A DNA stretch of 64,000 nucleotides from Cognaticolwellia beringensis (GTDB lineage Bacteria > Pseudomonadota > Gammaproteobacteria > Enterobacterales > Alteromonadaceae): assembly GCF_002076895.1 (NCBI RefSeq), contig NZ_CP020465.1, positions 3,844,001-3,908,000 of the forward strand. The letters run 5' to 3'. Below are positions 26,053 through 36,368 of the stretch, piece after piece; position 1 is the first letter of the stretch; every line of letters begins with the position of its first letter. The notes under the pieces were generated by a model. That model was not told where the DNA came from. It worked only from the letters and a program-made list of their open reading frames with translations, and made no database searches. The position numbers were made by a program, and so were the translations under genes.

Positions 26053-26919
26053 TTGTTAAAACAACGCATCATCACTGCATTAATACTCGCACCCGCTGCG
26101 ATCTCGGCGATTTTTTACTTATCTCTATTTAACTTTGCAGCAATAATGCTGGTTGTAATGGCCATCGGCGCATGGGAGTGGGGTCCACTGATGGGCTGTG
26201 CTAGCAAACGTTATCGCATCGCTTTCGTTAGTATTACCAGTATTTTAATAGCAACATTATGGTTTTTGATACCACTCGAACAATTATGGGATGCGCCAAA
26301 GCACTTAATTGAGCAAGCTAATATAGTCTTGTGGCTGGCAGTTGCATGGTGGTTGTTATCAGCAGGCTTAACATTGCTATATCCACGATGTAGTAAGTTT
26401 TGGTCAAGTCATCGTTCTGTACGTGGGCTTTTTGGTTGGTTGACCTTAGTACCTACATGGCTAGCTTTTATGGCGCTGAGAACCAGCGAATACCAAGTTG
26501 ATAATTATCATGGCGCGCAGCTGTTGATGTTTCTATTTTTAATGGTTTGGAGTGCTGATGTTGGTGCGTACTTTGTTGGTAAGTCAATTGGAAAACGTAA
26601 GCTTTTACCAAACGTTAGCCCAGGTAAAACCCTAGAGGGATTTTTAGGTGGTGTTGTGTTTGCCTGTATTATGGTAGCAATTGCTGGCTATTTTATTGAC
26701 TGGACAATGGCACAATATCGCATTGTTATCCCAGTAACGATTTTAATTACGACTATTTCTGTACTGGGCGATTTAAATGAAAGTATGTTTAAGCGTCAAG
26801 CGGGTGTAAAAGATAGTGGAACTATATTACCAGGACACGGCGGTATCTTAGATCGTATTGACAGCTTAACGGCAACAGCACCTATATATGCGCTTTGTTA
26901 CGCTTATTTGGGTTGGTAG
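26053..26919 (+). CDS. cdsA: Phosphatidate cytidylyltransferase CdsA
   Basis: CdsA makes CDP-diacylglycerol from phosphatidic acid and CTP at the inner membrane, the branch point of phospholipid synthesis. The 288-residue product is polytopic (about eight helices). It has the family motifs [32 protein letters not shown] and the C-terminal signature [20 protein letters not shown]. It starts at TTG, with AAGGA seven bases before it; no ATG lies closer that keeps the first helix. It ends six bases before the dxr start. Confidence 0.96.
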   Translation: MLKQRIITALILAPAAISAIFYLSLFNFAAIMLVVMAIGAWEWGPLMGCASKRYRIAFVSITSILIATLWFLIPLEQLWDAPKHLIEQANIVLWLAVAWWLLSAGLTLLYPRCSKFWSSHRSVRGLFGWLTLVPTWLAFMALRTSEYQVDNYHGAQLLMFLFLMVWSADVGAYFVGKSIGKRKLLPNVSPGKTLEGFLGGVVFACIMVAIAGYFIDWTMAQYRIVIPVTILITTISVLGDLNESMFKRQAGVKDSGTILPGHGGILDRIDSLTATAPIYALCYAYLGW

Positions 26920-26924
26920 ATAAA

Positions 26925-28124
26925 ATGCAAAAATTGTGTATTTTAGGCTCTACCGGTTCAATCGGTAAAAGCACGTTAGATGTTGTGCGTTTACATCCTG
27001 AAAAATTTGATATTGTTAGTTTGTCAGCTTATTCGAGCGTTGACGACATGCTTGCGCAATGTTTAGAATTTCGTCCAACTGAAGTCGTTATGGTCTCACA
27101 ACAACATGCCGAAGCGCTTGTTAGCAAACTAATTGCTGCAAAGCTTAGCGATATTGTGGTGACATCAGGCACTTGTGCTCTTGAAGATATAGCCAAAAAG
27201 TCAGCTACAGATACTGTAGTAGCGGCCATTGTTGGTGCCTCGGGTTTATTACCGACATTAGCGGCGGTTAAAGCGGGTAAAAAAGTCTTACTGGCGAATA
27301 AAGAAGCGTTAGTAACATCTGGCGCAATATTTATTGACGCGGTAAAAAAATCTGGCGCTCAGCTCTTACCTATTGATAGTGAACACAATGCGATATTTCA
27401 GTGCCTTCCGTTAAGTGCTCAACAACAACCGGGTTATTGTGACTTAGCCAATGAGGGGGTCAGTAAAGTGTTACTGACAGGTTCAGGAGGTCCTTTTAGA
27501 ACCTGGACACTTGAAGAACTCGACAACGTAACACCAGAACAAGCATGCGCTCACCCAAATTGGGATATGGGCCGAAAAATATCGGTTGATTCAGCTACCA
27601 TGATGAATAAAGGCTTAGAGTTCATTGAGGCTAAATGGCTATTTAATATTGAACCCGAAGACATTCAAGTCGTGTTGCATCCACAAAGTACGATTCACTC
27701 GATGGTGCAATATAAAGATGGTTCGGTGCTTGCCCAAATGGGTAATCCTGATATGCGTACTCCCATCGCACATGCGTTAAGCTTTCCGCAACGCATTGAA
27801 TCAGGTGTTGAACCCTTTGACTTTTTCTCGGCAAAATCCTTTGAATTCCAAGCGGTAGATTTCATCAAATATCCCAATTTAAAATTAGCAATTGACGCCT
27901 GTAAAAGCGGTCAAGGTGCATGTACAGCGTTAAATGCTGCCAATGAAATTGCAGTTGATGCTTTTTTGAACGAAAAAATTAAATTTACTGATATTGCAAA
28001 AATAAATGAAACTTCTGTGAATAAATTTGTCTCAGAAAAGGTAACTTCAATTGAAGATGTTGTTGCCCTAGATAAAAGTGTCAGAGTTTTTGCACAATCA
28101 TTAATCACTAAAACCAAGCATTAG
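26925..28124 (+). CDS. dxr: 1-deoxy-D-xylulose 5-phosphate reductoisomerase Dxr (IspC)
   Basis: Dxr converts DXP to MEP with NADPH, the first committed step of the MEP isoprenoid pathway. The start at 26925 gives [19 protein letters not shown], which fits the family's N-terminal NADPH-binding motif. An in-frame ATG 30 bases upstream lies inside cdsA and is not needed. The 399-residue product shows [13 protein letters not shown], the metal-binding [14 protein letters not shown] (Asp, Glu), GSGGPFR, and [14 protein letters not shown] with the third acidic ligand. The length matches E. coli (398). It lies between cdsA and rseP in the usual order. Confidence 0.98.
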   Translation: MQKLCILGSTGSIGKSTLDVVRLHPEKFDIVSLSAYSSVDDMLAQCLEFRPTEVVMVSQQHAEALVSKLIAAKLSDIVVTSGTCALEDIAKKSATDTVVAAIVGASGLLPTLAAVKAGKKVLLANKEALVTSGAIFIDAVKKSGAQLLPIDSEHNAIFQCLPLSAQQQPGYCDLANEGVSKVLLTGSGGPFRTWTLEELDNVTPEQACAHPNWDMGRKISVDSATMMNKGLEFIEAKWLFNIEPEDIQVVLHPQSTIHSMVQYKDGSVLAQMGNPDMRTPIAHALSFPQRIESGVEPFDFFSAKSFEFQAVDFIKYPNLKLAIDACKSGQGACTALNAANEIAVDAFLNEKIKFTDIAKINETSVNKFVSEKVTSIEDVVALDKSVRVFAQSLITKTKH

Positions 28125-28144
28125 AGCAATTATAGAGTAGTAGC

Positions 28145-29500
28145 ATGATAGAGTTTATTTGGAATCTAGCGTCTTTTGTCGTTGCATTGGGTATATTGAT
28201 CACCGTTCATGAATACGGTCACTTTTGGGTTGCACGTAAAAATGGTGTGCAAGTCGATCGTTTCTCTATTGGTTTTGGTAAAGCGATTTGGCGAAAAGTT
28301 GATCGCCATGGCACTGAGTTTGTTATTGCGATGATACCACTAGGTGGTTACGTTAAAATGCTCGATAGTCGAGTTGATGATGTAAGTGAAGCGCAAAAAG
28401 ATCGTACATTCAATGCCAAGTCAGTTTATCAACGTATTGCGATTATAGCGGCGGGACCGTTTGCTAACTTTGGCTTTGCCATTGTCGCTTTTTACTTAAT
28501 GTTTTTAATTGGTGTACCTAGTGTTAAACCGATTATTGGTGAGGTTACTGTTGGCTCAATTGCTAGCGAAGCTCAACTGCCTAGTAATAGTGAAATAATT
28601 GCAATATCAGGGAATAAAACAGTAGATTGGCAAGATGTTAATTTAGCTTTAGTTAGTGCCATAGGTGATAAAAATATTATCTTTACGGTAAAATCTGCAG
28701 GCAGAACATCAAGCCAAGACTTTAACTTAAATACCCAGAATTGGTCCTTTTCACCGGAAAAAGAATCGGCGATGGCAAGTCTTGGCTTTCTGCCATATCG
28801 CGCCAATGTGCAAGCTAAATTAGCCTTAGTAGCAAAGGGGAGTCCGGCAGAAAAAGCAGGATTGCAGGTTGGTGATGAATTACTGTCAATTGCTGATGAA
28901 AAGATCAATGGTCAGTGGCAGAAGTTTTCTGATGAAATTAAACAGTATCCAGAACAAAATGTGCCAGTTACTGTTATGCGAAATGGTAAAGCATTAACTC
29001 TTAATGTTTACCCTGAAGCAAAAGAGTTTCAAGATAAGGTCGTAGGATATTTAGGCGTGCAGCCGGTATCAGATCCCTATCCAAAGGAATATTTATTTGA
29101 ACAAGCTTATGGTCCAATAACAGCACTTGAGCAAAGTGCGTTAAAAACATGGAATTTAGTGATTTTAAGTTTTGATATGATCGGTAAATTAATTACCGGT
29201 GATGTCTCAGTGAAGAATTTAAGTGGCCCAATATCTATTGCACAAGGTGCGGGTAATAGTGCTGATTATGGTTTTGTTTACTTTTTAGGCTTTTTAGCCT
29301 TAATTAGTATCAACCTTGGCATAATTAACCTTTTACCTTTACCGGTTTTAGATGGTGGACACTTATTTTATTATTTTATCGAGCTTTTAACGGGGAAACC
29401 CGTGCCAGAAAAAATACAAGAAATAGGTTTTAAATTTGGTACTATAGCGCTACTAAGCTTAATGAGTATCGCCATATTTAACGATTTATCGCGATTATAA
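28145..29500 (+). CDS. rseP: Sigma-E factor regulatory protease RseP (site-2 metalloprotease)
   Basis: RseP is an intramembrane zinc protease that cuts RseA after DegS to release sigma-E and also clears signal peptides. The 451-residue product has four membrane helices, the zinc motif H22-E23-x-x-H26 in VHEYGHFWVA, two periplasmic PDZ domains (about 110-300, with GSPAEKAGLQVGDELLSI in the second) and the third ligand region NLLPLPVLDGGHLFYY. The length matches E. coli (450). It lies 20 bp after dxr and 29 bp before bamA, the conserved order. Confidence 0.97.
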   Translation: MIEFIWNLASFVVALGILITVHEYGHFWVARKNGVQVDRFSIGFGKAIWRKVDRHGTEFVIAMIPLGGYVKMLDSRVDDVSEAQKDRTFNAKSVYQRIAIIAAGPFANFGFAIVAFYLMFLIGVPSVKPIIGEVTVGSIASEAQLPSNSEIIAISGNKTVDWQDVNLALVSAIGDKNIIFTVKSAGRTSSQDFNLNTQNWSFSPEKESAMASLGFLPYRANVQAKLALVAKGSPAEKAGLQVGDELLSIADEKINGQWQKFSDEIKQYPEQNVPVTVMRNGKALTLNVYPEAKEFQDKVVGYLGVQPVSDPYPKEYLFEQAYGPITALEQSALKTWNLVILSFDMIGKLITGDVSVKNLSGPISIAQGAGNSADYGFVYFLGFLALISINLGIINLLPLPVLDGGHLFYYFIELLTGKPVPEKIQEIGFKFGTIALLSLMSIAIFNDLSRL

Positions 29501-29529
29501 CTAAAAGAAGTATATAAAGTTAATATTTT

Positions 29530-32004
29530 ATGATTATTAAAAAACTTGCCCTGGCGGTATTATTAGGTAGTTTGGGAACATCAGTGCATGCCGCTGAAGA
29601 TTTTCAAGTTGAAGATATTCAAGTTAAAGGCTTGCAGCGTGTAGCGCTGGGAGCAGCATTAACGCATATCCCATTCAATGTCGGCGATAACTTAAACGAA
29701 TTTCGCGTGTCACAATCGATTAAAGCACTTTATAAATCGGGTCACTTTAGTGATGTTGTGGTGTCAAGAGATGCCAACACCGTTATTTATCGTGTTCGAG
29801 AAAGAGCAACGATAAGTGCTATTACCTTTGATGGTAATAAAGATTTAAAAGAAGAACAATTAACCGAAAGCCTTGATGGCAGTGATATTCGCGTGGGTGA
29901 AACGCTTGATATGACCGTTATTTCAGGTATTGAAGTTGGTTTGGAAGACTTTTATCACAGTGTGGGTAAATACAATGCTGATGTAAAAGCCAATGTCACT
30001 CACTTACCGCGTAACCGCGTTAACATTGATTTTGTTTTTAAAGAAGGTGATGCTGCCGCGATAGAGCAGATAAATATCGTGGGTAATGAAAAGTTTTCAG
30101 ATGCCGAGTTGTTAGAGCGTATTGAGCTTACTTATGATTCACCTTGGTGGGACTTTATGGCGCAAGATCGCTATCAAAAGCAAACCTTGCAAGGCGATAT
30201 GGAAACCATTCAAAGCTATTACCTCGACCGAGGTTATTTGCAATATAAAGTGGATTCAACACAAGTTTCAATGACCCCAAATAAAGAAGCGGTCTACATC
30301 ACGCTTAACGTAACTGAAGGCGAGCTTTATACCGTTAGTGAAGTTGATTTTATTGGTGATATGGCAGGCTTTGAAAAAACTATTCGCGCTATTACCCCGA
30401 TTAAAACTGATGCATTATATAATGGCGCCTTAGTGACTTATTCAGAAGAATTGGTCAGTAAGTTTTTAGGTCGCTATGGTTATGCATACCCTAAAGTGGT
30501 GACCATTCCAGAAATTGACGAAGAAAATAAAACCGTCAAATTGGTATTGTCAGTCGACCCTGGTAAACGTGTTTATGTAAACCGCATTAATTTTAAGGGT
30601 AACAATGTTACTGCCGAGCATGTTTTACGCCGTGAAATGCGTCAAATGGAAGGTGCTTGGTTATCAAACAACCTTGTTGAAGGCTCAAAAGCTTGGCTAC
30701 AACGTTTACCTTATATGGAAACGGTAGAGTTTGAAACGAATCAATTACCGGGTGAAGACGACCTGGTTGATATCGATTTTACGGTAAAAGAGCAACCATC
30801 GGGTTCATTTACCGCTGGTATTGGTTATGGTTCAACCACACAGTTAAGTTTAAATGCCGGTATACAACAAAATAACTTTTTGGGTACGGGTAATCGCTTA
30901 GGTTTTAGCATAAATACTTCTAGCTACTCAAAAAGTGCCAATGTTTCTTACACTGACCCATACTTTACGGTGGACGGCGTATCGTTAGGCGGCAATATTT
31001 TCTATCAAGAATTTGACGCCGGTAACGCTAACCTTGTTGAATATAATAATAAAACTTATGGTGTCGGTCTGACTTTAGGTTTTCCTATTAATGAATATGT
31101 ACGTTTAAGCTTTGGTTTAGGTTATAAAAATAACGGTATTACTCGCTTAGAAACTTACGAGCAAATTCAGAAGTTTTATGAATTATATTCAGATCCAAAT
31201 GATCCTGATGGTGGTTTAACTTTTGAAAACTTTGATATTAACGCAGCAATATCGCGTTCTACGCTAAACCGCGGAACATTCCCTACTGATGGTTCGCAAC
31301 AAAGTTTATCTTACAAGATGACTACGCCTAATTCAGACGTAAATTACTTTAAAGTTAACTTAGATACTAAATGGTATTTTCCGTTAACCCGAGACCAACG
31401 TTGGACCGTTTTAGCTAAATTTCAGCTAGGTTATGGTAACGGTTATGGTTCTGTTGAGGGTAACGATCAAGTCTTACCGTTTTGGGAAAACTTTAGAGCC
31501 GGTGGTTCAGGTACGTTGAGAGGCTTTGAATCGAACATTGTTGGACCACGTGCGATATATCGTCGACCAACCTCAATTCCAGGGACACCTGATTCAGTTG
31601 GCTCTGGAAGCGGTTGTTGTTTAGGCCCGGATCACGACTTTATTCAAACGTCTAGACGCTCTGTTGGTGGTAATGCTATTGCCATAGCAGGACTTGAACT
31701 TATTGTACCAACACCATTTTTAGATGAAGGTTTTAGTAACAGTGTTCGCTCAAGTATATTTATTGACGCGGGTAATGTTTGGGACACTGAGTTTAATTTA
31801 GACGACTATGCCGACTTGAATAGCGTTGAAAGTGACAAAATTGCAGACTACTCAGATGTTGGCCGTTTCCGAGCATCTGCTGGTTTATCTGTGCAATGGT
31901 TATCGCCAATGGGACCGATGATTTTTAGTTTTGCTAAAACGTTGAAAGAAGAAGAGGGTGATGACACTGAATTCTTTAGCTTTAATATTGGCCAAACTTT
32001 TTAA
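29530..32004 (+). CDS. bamA: Outer-membrane assembly factor BamA
   Basis: BamA is the central Omp85 channel that folds beta-barrel proteins into the outer membrane. The 824-residue product has a signal peptide (cleavage at VHA-AED, about residue 22). Five POTRA domains occupy about residues 24-425, and the C-terminal 16-stranded barrel contains the conserved lid-loop motif LRGFESN. It ends with the terminal Phe (NIGQTF) typical of barrel proteins. A CC pair in the GSGCCLGPDH segment lies in the extracellular loop that carries disulfide cysteines in E. coli. The order rseP-bamA-skp-lpxD is the standard gammaproteobacterial one. Confidence 0.98.
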   Translation: MIIKKLALAVLLGSLGTSVHAAEDFQVEDIQVKGLQRVALGAALTHIPFNVGDNLNEFRVSQSIKALYKSGHFSDVVVSRDANTVIYRVRERATISAITFDGNKDLKEEQLTESLDGSDIRVGETLDMTVISGIEVGLEDFYHSVGKYNADVKANVTHLPRNRVNIDFVFKEGDAAAIEQINIVGNEKFSDAELLERIELTYDSPWWDFMAQDRYQKQTLQGDMETIQSYYLDRGYLQYKVDSTQVSMTPNKEAVYITLNVTEGELYTVSEVDFIGDMAGFEKTIRAITPIKTDALYNGALVTYSEELVSKFLGRYGYAYPKVVTIPEIDEENKTVKLVLSVDPGKRVYVNRINFKGNNVTAEHVLRREMRQMEGAWLSNNLVEGSKAWLQRLPYMETVEFETNQLPGEDDLVDIDFTVKEQPSGSFTAGIGYGSTTQLSLNAGIQQNNFLGTGNRLGFSINTSSYSKSANVSYTDPYFTVDGVSLGGNIFYQEFDAGNANLVEYNNKTYGVGLTLGFPINEYVRLSFGLGYKNNGITRLETYEQIQKFYELYSDPNDPDGGLTFENFDINAAISRSTLNRGTFPTDGSQQSLSYKMTTPNSDVNYFKVNLDTKWYFPLTRDQRWTVLAKFQLGYGNGYGSVEGNDQVLPFWENFRAGGSGTLRGFESNIVGPRAIYRRPTSIPGTPDSVGSGSGCCLGPDHDFIQTSRRSVGGNAIAIAGLELIVPTPFLDEGFSNSVRSSIFIDAGNVWDTEFNLDDYADLNSVESDKIADYSDVGRFRASAGLSVQWLSPMGPMIFSFAKTLKEEEGDDTEFFSFNIGQTF

Positions 32005-32145
32005 GTTTTATCTAATAAAGGCTGTTAATTGCTAAAATTAGGCAACCTTTAAATAAATAGGCTTGAACCAAATTAACTGAGACGGTATAACTACCGCATA
32101 AATAAAAAAATACAAAAATATTTGAAAATATTTTAGGAGTAAAAA

Positions 32146-32664
32146 TTGAAAAAATTGATTAAATCTATCGCAATCGCTACTGCAGCATCAGGTTATATAT
32201 TAGCAAGTTCAGCTATGGCTGCCGATCAAAAAATTGCTGTGGTAAACTTTCAAGAAGTTATGGGTAAAATTCCACAAACTGCGGCAGTAATGAAAAGCTT
32301 AGAAGAAGAGTTTAAAGACGAAAAAGCTGTACTTGCCCAACTTGAACAAGATATTAAATACCTTCAAGAAAAGCGTAAGCGCGATGGTTCTTTGATGAGT
32401 GCTAAAGACATTGAAGAATTAGAAGGCAAAATTGGTGTTCTTTTTCAAGATTACCAAACCAAAGGAAAAGCTTTTCAACAGAGCACTGGTGCTAGAAAAA
32501 ATGAAGAAACTAACAAAATTATCGCATTAGTTCGTCAAGCAATAGATAATATTGCTGCTAAAGGTGATTATGACTTAGTGCTTGAACAAAGTGCTGTAGT
32601 TTATTCAAAACCAGATTCTGCGATTACAGAAGAAGTGGTTAAACAAGTTAGCAAGCTGAAATAA
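32146..32664 (+). CDS. skp: Periplasmic chaperone Skp (OmpH family)
   Basis: Skp is a trimeric, jellyfish-shaped chaperone that carries unfolded outer-membrane proteins through the periplasm to BamA. The 172-residue product has a signal peptide (cleavage near SSAMA-ADQ, residue 25). The core strand KIAVVNFQEVMGKIPQ comes next, then a long charged coiled coil (about 45-130), then a return strand DYDLVLEQSAVVYSK. It starts at TTG with TAGGAG seven bases upstream. It is followed by a weak and then a perfect hairpin before lpxD. Confidence 0.95.
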   Translation: MKKLIKSIAIATAASGYILASSAMAADQKIAVVNFQEVMGKIPQTAAVMKSLEEEFKDEKAVLAQLEQDIKYLQEKRKRDGSLMSAKDIEELEGKIGVLFQDYQTKGKAFQQSTGARKNEETNKIIALVRQAIDNIAAKGDYDLVLEQSAVVYSKPDSAITEEVVKQVSKLK

Positions 32665-32729
32665 TCATTTATTTTCAGGTAAATTGAATAAAACCGACTC
32701 GGCTTTATTCTTTGCTTTCTCGTCTATTT

Positions 32730-32760
32730 AATATTCCGAATCAAGTTGATTCGGAATATT
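32730..32760. repeat. Perfect 14-bp inverted repeat between skp and lpxD
   Basis: AATATTCCGAATCA pairs perfectly with TGATTCGGAATATT around a three-base loop. There is no T-run after it. Just before (32687-32710) a second, imperfect hairpin (GAATAAAACCGA with TCGGCTTTATTC) lies directly after the skp stop. The pair could be a processing or partial termination signal between skp and lpxD, or an operator. Confidence 0.7.
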
Positions 32761-32849
32761 GCGTTTAGCCCTAAGGTGGTTAGCGCTTTTCTTTAAGCCC
32801 ATACTTTAAAATTTATACTTTAGAGCACATTTAAAAGAAGTTTATTCTT

Positions 32850-33863
32850 ATGAGTTACATTCTCGACGATATTGCAAAAAAAATAGGGGCTGTTGTTCAA
32901 GGAGACGGGCAATGTGAGATATTAAGTATTGCCACCTTAGCCGCAGCCACATCTGGACAAATCGCATTTTTAGCCAACAGTAAATACAGTGAACAATTGG
33001 CAACGACTAATGCTAGTGCGGTTATTGTTACTGAGGCTGAAGCAGAAAAATGTCAAACCAACGCCTTAGTCATGGCCAACCCCTATATGGGCTATGCTTT
33101 GGTTGCACAGTTACTTGATACTACACCCAAGCCTGCTAATAGCATCCATGCCAGTGCTGTTATCGATGACAGTGCTATTATTGGCGAGGGCGTTAGTATA
33201 GGCGCTAATGCCGTTATTGAAGCTGGTGTTAGTCTTTCAAATGGCGTGAGTATAGGGGCTGGGAGTTTTATTGGCATTGCTGCTCAAATAGGCGCTAATT
33301 CAACTATTTGGTCTAACGTTAGTGTTTATCATGGTGTGGTTATTGGCGAAAATTGTTCAGTACATGCCAACACGGTTATAGGCTCTGACGGTTTTGGTTA
33401 TGCGAATAATAAAGGCAGTTGGGTTAAAATACCGCAACTAGGTACGGTCATTATTGGTGATAATGTTGAGATTGGTGCTAGTACCACAATAGATCGCGGT
33501 GCATTAGGTAACACCATTATTAAAGACGGTGTTATTTTAGATAACCAAATACAGATTGCTCATAATGTTGTAATCGGAGAGAATACAGCCATGGCTGCTT
33601 GTAGTGTTATCGCCGGCAGTACTGAGATTGGTAAAAATTGTGTTATCGCCGGACTGGTTGGTATTAACGGTCATATTAACATTGCTGACGGTTGTGTGTT
33701 TACCGGCATGACGATGGTGACAAAATCATTATCAGCGCCTGGTGTATACTCGTCTGGTATGCCATGCCAACCAAATAAAGAATGGCACAAAAATAATGCT
33801 AGAATTAGAAAACTAGAATCGTTAACTAAACGGTTAAGTATTTTAGAAAAAGCTAGCAAATGA
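32850..33863 (+). CDS. lpxD: UDP-3-O-(3-hydroxyacyl)glucosamine N-acyltransferase LpxD
   Basis: LpxD adds the second 3-hydroxyacyl chain in lipid A synthesis, using acyl-ACP. The 337-residue product has the N-terminal uridine-binding domain (1-100, with LAAATSGQIAFLANSKY) and then a long left-handed beta-helix of hexapeptide repeats (IIGEGVSIGANAVIEAG and many more). The catalytic His lies in QIAHNVVIGENTAMAACS, and a C-terminal helix closes the protein. The length fits (E. coli 341). It is the first of the lpxD-fabZ-lpxA-lpxB set, after a 185-bp gap from skp. Confidence 0.97.
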   Translation: MSYILDDIAKKIGAVVQGDGQCEILSIATLAAATSGQIAFLANSKYSEQLATTNASAVIVTEAEAEKCQTNALVMANPYMGYALVAQLLDTTPKPANSIHASAVIDDSAIIGEGVSIGANAVIEAGVSLSNGVSIGAGSFIGIAAQIGANSTIWSNVSVYHGVVIGENCSVHANTVIGSDGFGYANNKGSWVKIPQLGTVIIGDNVEIGASTTIDRGALGNTIIKDGVILDNQIQIAHNVVIGENTAMAACSVIAGSTEIGKNCVIAGLVGINGHINIADGCVFTGMTMVTKSLSAPGVYSSGMPCQPNKEWHKNNARIRKLESLTKRLSILEKASK

Positions 33864-33894
33864 CGTCATAGTTTAGTCAATAGAGGAACAAATT

Positions 33895-34347
33895 TTGGAA
33901 TCGCAAAATAATATTATCGATGTCGAAGAAATTAAAACACTAATTCCACACCGTTACCCGTTTTTATTAGTTGATCGTGTACTAGATTATACGCCTGGAA
34001 AATCAATCCATGCGATTAAAAATGTCACGGTTAATGAGCCCGCATTTATGGGGCACTTTCCAGGCTATTCTATTTTTCCAGGTGTACTTATTCTTGAAGC
34101 GCTGGCCCAAGCTAGTGGTATTCTCGGCTTTAAATCTGTTGCAGATCAAACCGAAGGTGAGTTGTTTTTGTTTGCCTCAATTGATAAAGCCAAATTTAAA
34201 AAGCCAGTTCACCCTGGCGACACGATGCATTTGCATTTAGAGCTGTTAAAAGAACGTCGTGGTATGTGGAAGTTTTATGCTGAAGCAAGAGTAGACGGCA
34301 AAGTTGTTTGCTCTGCAGATTTAATGTGCGCAAGAAGGGCATTGTAA
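33895..34347 (+). CDS. fabZ: 3-hydroxyacyl-[acyl-carrier-protein] dehydratase FabZ
   Basis: FabZ dehydrates 3-hydroxyacyl-ACP in fatty acid elongation and competes with LpxA/LpxD for the same substrate. The 150-residue hot-dog-fold product has [11 protein letters not shown], the catalytic His in [20 protein letters not shown] with its partner Glu, and [15 protein letters not shown]. It starts at TTG with GAGGAA about ten bases upstream. It ends one base before lpxA, so the two are translationally close. Confidence 0.97.
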   Translation: MESQNNIIDVEEIKTLIPHRYPFLLVDRVLDYTPGKSIHAIKNVTVNEPAFMGHFPGYSIFPGVLILEALAQASGILGFKSVADQTEGELFLFASIDKAKFKKPVHPGDTMHLHLELLKERRGMWKFYAEARVDGKVVCSADLMCARRAL

Positions 34348-34348
34348 T

Positions 34349-35137
34349 ATGGTGAATTCAACGTCATTGATCCATCCGCAAGCGATTATTGAAGATGGTG
34401 CGGTTATCGGCAAAAATGTAAAAATTGGCCCGTGGACTCACATAGCAGCAAATGTTGTTATTGGAGATGATTGTCATATTAGCTCGCACGTAGTTATTAA
34501 TGGCCCAACTACCATTGGTAAAGGCAATAGAATTTTTCAATTCGCTTCAATTGGCGAAGATTGTCAAGATTTGAAATATGCCGGCGAGTTGACTGAATTA
34601 GTCATTGGTGACAACAATACCTTCCGCGAAAACTGCACGGTACATCGTGGCACGGTTCAAGATAAAAGCTTGACCCAAATTGGTAGTAATAACTTATTCA
34701 TGGCCTACACCCATGTTGCTCATGACTGCATGGTGGGTAGCAACTGTATTTTAGCGAATGGTGCCTCAATCGCAGGTCACGTGCATGTCGGTGATCATGT
34801 CATTATCGGTGGTATGGCAGGTGTACATCAGTTTTGTCATATTGGTGCGCATTGTTTTGTTGCTGCCAATTCATTGATTCTTAAAGATGTACCTCCCTAT
34901 ATTATGGCCTCAGGTCAACCGGCAAAACCTTTTGGTTTAAATAGCGAAGGGTTAAAGCGTCGAGGTTTTGATCCAGAGGTTATTTTGCAAATTAAACGTG
35001 CCTATAAAGCGATTTATCGCCAAGGTTTAACAGTTGATGAAGCAATAGCCAAGATAAAGAGTTCTGAAAGCGATTTGGTTGAATTGACCTTATTCACTGA
35101 CTTTGTCAAAAGCTCTAGCCGCGGCATTGTCCGATAG
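34349..35137 (+). CDS. lpxA: UDP-N-acetylglucosamine acyltransferase LpxA
   Basis: LpxA performs the first step of lipid A synthesis, moving a 3-hydroxyacyl chain from ACP to UDP-GlcNAc. The 262-residue product is a left-handed beta-helix ([20 protein letters not shown] and following hexapeptides). It carries the catalytic His in [11 protein letters not shown], the [15 protein letters not shown] block and a C-terminal helical domain with [13 protein letters not shown]. The length matches E. coli (262). It begins one base after the fabZ stop. Confidence 0.98.
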   Translation: MVNSTSLIHPQAIIEDGAVIGKNVKIGPWTHIAANVVIGDDCHISSHVVINGPTTIGKGNRIFQFASIGEDCQDLKYAGELTELVIGDNNTFRENCTVHRGTVQDKSLTQIGSNNLFMAYTHVAHDCMVGSNCILANGASIAGHVHVGDHVIIGGMAGVHQFCHIGAHCFVAANSLILKDVPPYIMASGQPAKPFGLNSEGLKRRGFDPEVILQIKRAYKAIYRQGLTVDEAIAKIKSSESDLVELTLFTDFVKSSSRGIVR

Positions 35138-35147
35138 TGATCTGATC

Positions 35148-36350
35148 ATGGCAGCAAATTCAAAATCTTTAGCGAACAATCATTTATCATCTAATCAAAT
35201 TATGAATAATTCAGCAGTTACTTTCGCTTTAGTGGTTGGCGAGCATTCCGGCGATACATTAGGTGCTGGTTTGATGCAAGCACTTCAACTGACTCACCCA
35301 AATGCAAAATTTATCGGCATTGGTGGCCCTAAAATGCTCGCGTTAGGCTTTGAAAGTCTCTTTGACATGGAAGAGCTGTCTGTAATGGGTGTGTTTGAAG
35401 TACTCGGACGCTTGCGCCGATTATTATATATTCGAAAATCCTTATGTGAATACTTCTATACCAATAAACCTAACGTATTTATTGGCATAGATGCGCCTGA
35501 TTTTAATATAACTTTAGAAGCTAAGTTAAAATCCCAAGCGATAAAAACCGTTCATTATGTCAGTCCTTCGGTTTGGGCTTGGCGTGAAAAACGCGTATTC
35601 AAAATAGCTAAAGCGACTAACATGGTTTTGTCGTTATTACCTTTTGAAAAAGCGTTTTACGATAAACATCAAATTCCATGTACTTTCGTTGGTCATTCGC
35701 TTGCGGATGATATTCCTTTGGTTTCAGATAAATTGATGGCTCGACAAGCCCTCGGCTTACCTGATTCTTCAAAAATACTAGCGTTAATGCCCGGTAGCCG
35801 AGGTGGGGAACTTTCACGCTTGGTTGAACCGTTTTTGCTCACGGCTAAAAAATTGCTGCTCTGTGAGCAAGCAAAAAATGCCGAGTTACGCTTTGTTGTC
35901 CCCATGATCAGTGAGAAAAGAGCTGAGCAATTCCATCAATTGCATCAAAAAATAGCTCCCGAATTAAAAGTGCAGGTTATTATCGGTAAAACTCAAGAGG
36001 TGATGGCGGCTAGTGACTGCTTGTTGACGGCATCTGGCACAGTAACGTTAGAAGCCGCCCTAGTTAAACGTCCGATGGTAATTTGTTATAAATTTCATCC
36101 ACTGACGTACCACATGTTTAAAGGTTTTGTGAAATTGAAGTGGTTTTCATTACCCAATTTACTGGCCAATAAAAGTTTAGTACCGGAACTGCTGCAATCA
36201 GACGTTACCGTAGCCAATATTCTTCCTTTAATTGAAGAGCGTCTGTTTGAAGATCAATCAGTGTTAAATCAAGCCTATACAGATATACACTTAATGCTTA
36301 AGCAAAATGCCAGTGAACAAGCCGCTAAAGCTGTTATTGCTTTATTATAA
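35148..36350 (+). CDS. lpxB: Lipid-A-disaccharide synthase LpxB
   Basis: LpxB joins UDP-2,3-diacylglucosamine and lipid X into the lipid A disaccharide, at the inner-membrane surface (GT19). The start at 35148 is an ATG 11 bases after the lpxA stop. A TTG at 35103 inside lpxA is possible but less likely, and an ATG at 35202 would also leave the domain whole. The 400-residue product has [76 protein letters not shown] and a C-terminal helical end. All are typical of LpxB. Confidence 0.96.
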   Translation: MAANSKSLANNHLSSNQIMNNSAVTFALVVGEHSGDTLGAGLMQALQLTHPNAKFIGIGGPKMLALGFESLFDMEELSVMGVFEVLGRLRRLLYIRKSLCEYFYTNKPNVFIGIDAPDFNITLEAKLKSQAIKTVHYVSPSVWAWREKRVFKIAKATNMVLSLLPFEKAFYDKHQIPCTFVGHSLADDIPLVSDKLMARQALGLPDSSKILALMPGSRGGELSRLVEPFLLTAKKLLLCEQAKNAELRFVVPMISEKRAEQFHQLHQKIAPELKVQVIIGKTQEVMAASDCLLTASGTVTLEAALVKRPMVICYKFHPLTYHMFKGFVKLKWFSLPNLLANKSLVPELLQSDVTVANILPLIEERLFEDQSVLNQAYTDIHLMLKQNASEQAAKAVIALL

Positions 36351-36368
36351 TATTGAATCTGAGTAATT

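Noticed and set aside
26895..26924. Longer Dxr starting inside cdsA
   Set aside because: The family begins at MxxLxILGSTGS, which corresponds to the ATG at 26925.
35103..35147. Longer LpxB starting at a TTG inside lpxA
   Set aside because: It would add 15 residues not found in the family, and an ATG just after the lpxA stop gives the expected length.
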